Shown piece after piece: positions 5,646-6,707 of a stretch of 6,707 nucleotides of DNA. The stretch is from contig JANQGL010000227.1 in NCBI GenBank assembly GCA_028277325.1, positions 1 through 6,707 on the forward strand. The letters run 5' to 3'. The stretch is from Magnetospira sp. (lineage in GTDB: Bacteria > Pseudomonadota > Alphaproteobacteria > Rhodospirillales > Magnetospiraceae). The translations under genes and the position numbers were made by a program. How positions within the stretch are numbered: the stretch's first letter is position 1; each line of letters begins with the position of its first letter. Below the pieces are notes generated by a model. That model ran no database searches. It saw only the letters and a list, made by a program, of their open reading frames with translations, and was not told where the DNA came from.

Positions 5646-6527
5646 ATGGCCCTGCGGCGCAGCGACCTGCCGTTCGACCGCGACGCCAGCGCGCGCTTCC
5701 TGCCCTGGCTGATCGCCTTCATGGCGTTCCTGTCCGGCCTCGCCCTGGCCGGGGCGCTGTCCCTGGAACGCCTGGCCGGCGACTGGGACCGCGGCGTCAG
5801 CGCCACCTTCACGGTACAGCTTCCGCCGGCCGACAGCCGCGAGGAAACGGCACGCCGGGTCGCCCGGGCGTTGCGGCTGCTGGAGGGGGTGGACGGGCTT
5901 GCCGAGGTGCGGTCGCTCGACGACGACGACCTGCTGCGCCTTCTCGGCCCCTGGCTGGGATCGGCCGATACCTTGCACGAACTGCCGCTGCCGCGCCTGA
6001 TCGATCTGCGCCTGGCGCCGGGCGCCGGCCTCACGGCGGACGACATCCGGCATCGGCTGGCCCCCTCGATCCCCGGCGTCCTGGTCGACGATCATCAGGT
6101 GTGGCTGCGCCGGCTGGTCGGTCTGCTGCGCACCGTGGAGGCGCTGGCCGCGGCGGTGGTGGTGTTGACCCTGTCCTCGATGGTCGCGACGGTCGTGTTC
6201 GCCACCCGGACCGGGCTTGCCGTGCACCACGACGTGATCGAGGTGCTGCATCTGACCGGGGCGCGCGATTCCTATATCGCCTGGCAGTTCGCGACCCGGG
6301 CGCTTATCCTGGGATTGCGCGGCGGGACCATCGGCCTGCTGCTGTGCCTGCCGGCCCTGCTCGGACTGGGAACCATGATCGACGGCCTGGGGGGTGGGGT
6401 GGCGCCCGCGGTCGGACCGGCGCCGACCGATGTCCTGATCCTTGCCCTGCTGCCGGTGGTGGCCGGGCTTACCGCCATGGTGTCGGCCCGTCGTACCGTG
6501 ATGCGGGCCCTGCGCCGGATGTTCTAG
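5646..6527 (+). CDS. ftsX: cell-division membrane protein FtsX
   Basis: This 293-residue protein is the membrane subunit of FtsEX. Four membrane segments are visible, at about 19-40, 164-187, 215-243 and 262-283. The large loop between the first two (about 41-160) is the periplasmic domain that in other bacteria contacts hydrolase activators such as EnvC or CHAP-type proteins. The conserved block VIEVLHLTGARDSYIAWQFATRALILGLRG (197-226) includes the cytoplasmic coupling segment characteristic of FtsX. Length is normal. The ATG at 5646 lies one base after the ftsE stop; GGAGG at 5631-5635 (inside the ftsE end) is a good ribosome-binding sequence ten bases upstream. The TAG stop at 6525-6527 lies within the left arm of a 24-bp inverted repeat, so the 3' end may have been invaded by a small mobile element that kept the stop. 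Confidence 0.94.
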   Translation: MALRRSDLPFDRDASARFLPWLIAFMAFLSGLALAGALSLERLAGDWDRGVSATFTVQLPPADSREETARRVARALRLLEGVDGLAEVRSLDDDDLLRLLGPWLGSADTLHELPLPRLIDLRLAPGAGLTADDIRHRLAPSIPGVLVDDHQVWLRRLVGLLRTVEALAAAVVVLTLSSMVATVVFATRTGLAVHHDVIEVLHLTGARDSYIAWQFATRALILGLRGGTIGLLLCLPALLGLGTMIDGLGGGVAPAVGPAPTDVLILALLPVVAGLTAMVSARRTVMRALRRMF

Positions 6528-6594
6528 TGTTCCGAATCCGAAGTTCGTTGCATGATGGGGCGGGCGCTTTCGAACTTCGGATTCGGAACACTAG
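6524..6594. mobile_element. 71-bp palindromic element bounded by CTAG, possible TA-target MITE at the ftsX stop
   Basis: The left arm (6524-6547) and right arm (6571-6594) are perfect 24-base inverted repeats around a 23-base centre. Each outer end is CTAG. Seen as a TA-flanked element, the unit is 6527-6591, starting GTGTTCCGAATCCG and ending in its complement, with TA at 6525-6526 and 6592-6593 as a target duplication. IS630/Tc1-mariner elements are known to duplicate TA, and IS630 prefers CTAG. Removing one copy would restore TTCTAGGCAACC, which still ends ftsX with TAG. Each arm holds a tandem TTCGGA pair. No transposase is present; no T-run follows, so it is not a typical terminator. The mobile origin is inference. 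Confidence 0.6.
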
Positions 6595-6611
6595 GCAACC
6601 TCTTGAGTCTA

Positions 6612-6673
6612 GTGCAGCGATCCAAACGAAAGATTCGGGCGAAGGTCGACATTCGTTTGGTGAATCGCCGCAC
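6612..6673. repeat. second imperfect inverted repeat downstream of ftsX
   Basis: The left arm (6612-6630) is GTGC, A, GCGAT, CCAAACGAA. The right arm (6652-6673) is the complement, TTCGTTTGG, then an extra TGA, ATCGC, C, GCAC. That gives 18 paired bases with one mismatch and a three-base bulge around a 21-base centre, which itself holds TTCGGGCGAA (6634-6643). The left end abuts CTAG at 6609-6612, as in the first element, but no TA borders the right end. It could be a decayed relative of the first element, an operator, or a structured leader of a downstream gene. Confidence 0.6.
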
Positions 6674-6707
6674 AAACAAATGCTTGGCTAGGGCGCCGGG
6701 CCGACAA

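Noticed and set aside
4190..6046. A 618-codon open frame on the minus strand, and other long antisense frames such as 41-1075, 241-1395 and 1137-2408
   Set aside because: They are arginine/proline/glycine-rich low-complexity translations lying antisense or out of frame to genes with clear family motifs. Long stop-free shadows are expected at this GC content.
6524..6594. Palindrome after ftsX considered as a Rho-independent terminator
   Set aside because: The stem is perfect, but the centre is 23 bases and the sequence after the right arm (GGCAACCTCTTGAG) has no T-run.
6469..6675. A 68-codon minus-strand frame across the palindromes
   Set aside because: Its FRIRSS / LRIRNTR similarity is simply the two palindrome arms translated; it has no ribosome-binding site and overlaps the ftsX end.

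Overview
The window is high-GC DNA, very GC-rich at codon third positions. Gene content and order fit an alphaproteobacterium, most likely of the Rhodospirillales type. The markers are a rluD-rpoH pair, an RpoH box of the QKKLFFNLR form, a DUF6476-like membrane protein next to rluD, and an MJ0042-type zinc-ribbon membrane protein divergent from ftsEX. The taxonomic call is inference from synteny and composition. No rRNA, tRNA, CRISPR array, prophage or transposase gene was seen.

Layout. (1) Positions 3-598, plus strand: the 3' end of a probable heavy-metal-associated-domain-like protein, then a small basic two-helix membrane protein. (2) Positions 700-1531, minus strand: a two-gene unit with overlapping coding regions, encoding a DUF6476-like single-pass membrane protein followed by a JAMM (Mov34/MPN/PAD-1) metallopeptidase with an intact zinc motif. 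(3) Positions 1530-3496, plus strand: rluD (23S rRNA pseudouridine synthase), then rpoH (heat-shock sigma factor), ending in a strong intrinsic terminator. The probable start codons of rluD and the DUF6476-like gene share the tetranucleotide CATG. The last 35 sense codons of rluD drop to 38% GC and appear to carry the rpoH control region. (4) Positions 3594-4736, minus strand: a zinc-ribbon, proline-rich, acidic, single-pass membrane protein, convergent with rpoH. (5) Positions 4943-6527, plus strand: ftsE and ftsX, one base apart, encoding the ABC-type complex that couples division to peptidoglycan hydrolysis. (6) Positions 6524-6707: gene-free DNA with two palindromic elements.

How the genes relate. 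rluD matures the large ribosomal subunit and rpoH directs the heat-shock response. They share a strand, but rpoH probably has its own promoters. FtsE and FtsX form one membrane complex. The zinc-ribbon protein shares their 206-bp divergent control region, so a cell-envelope role is possible but unproven.

The most interesting feature is the palindrome at 6524-6594. It has perfect 24-bp arms, is bounded by CTAG at both ends, and begins inside the ftsX stop codon. It looks like a small non-autonomous element of the IS630/Tc1-mariner (TA-target) type that re-creates the ftsX stop. A second, imperfect palindrome follows at 6612-6673. No large new multigene system is apparent.
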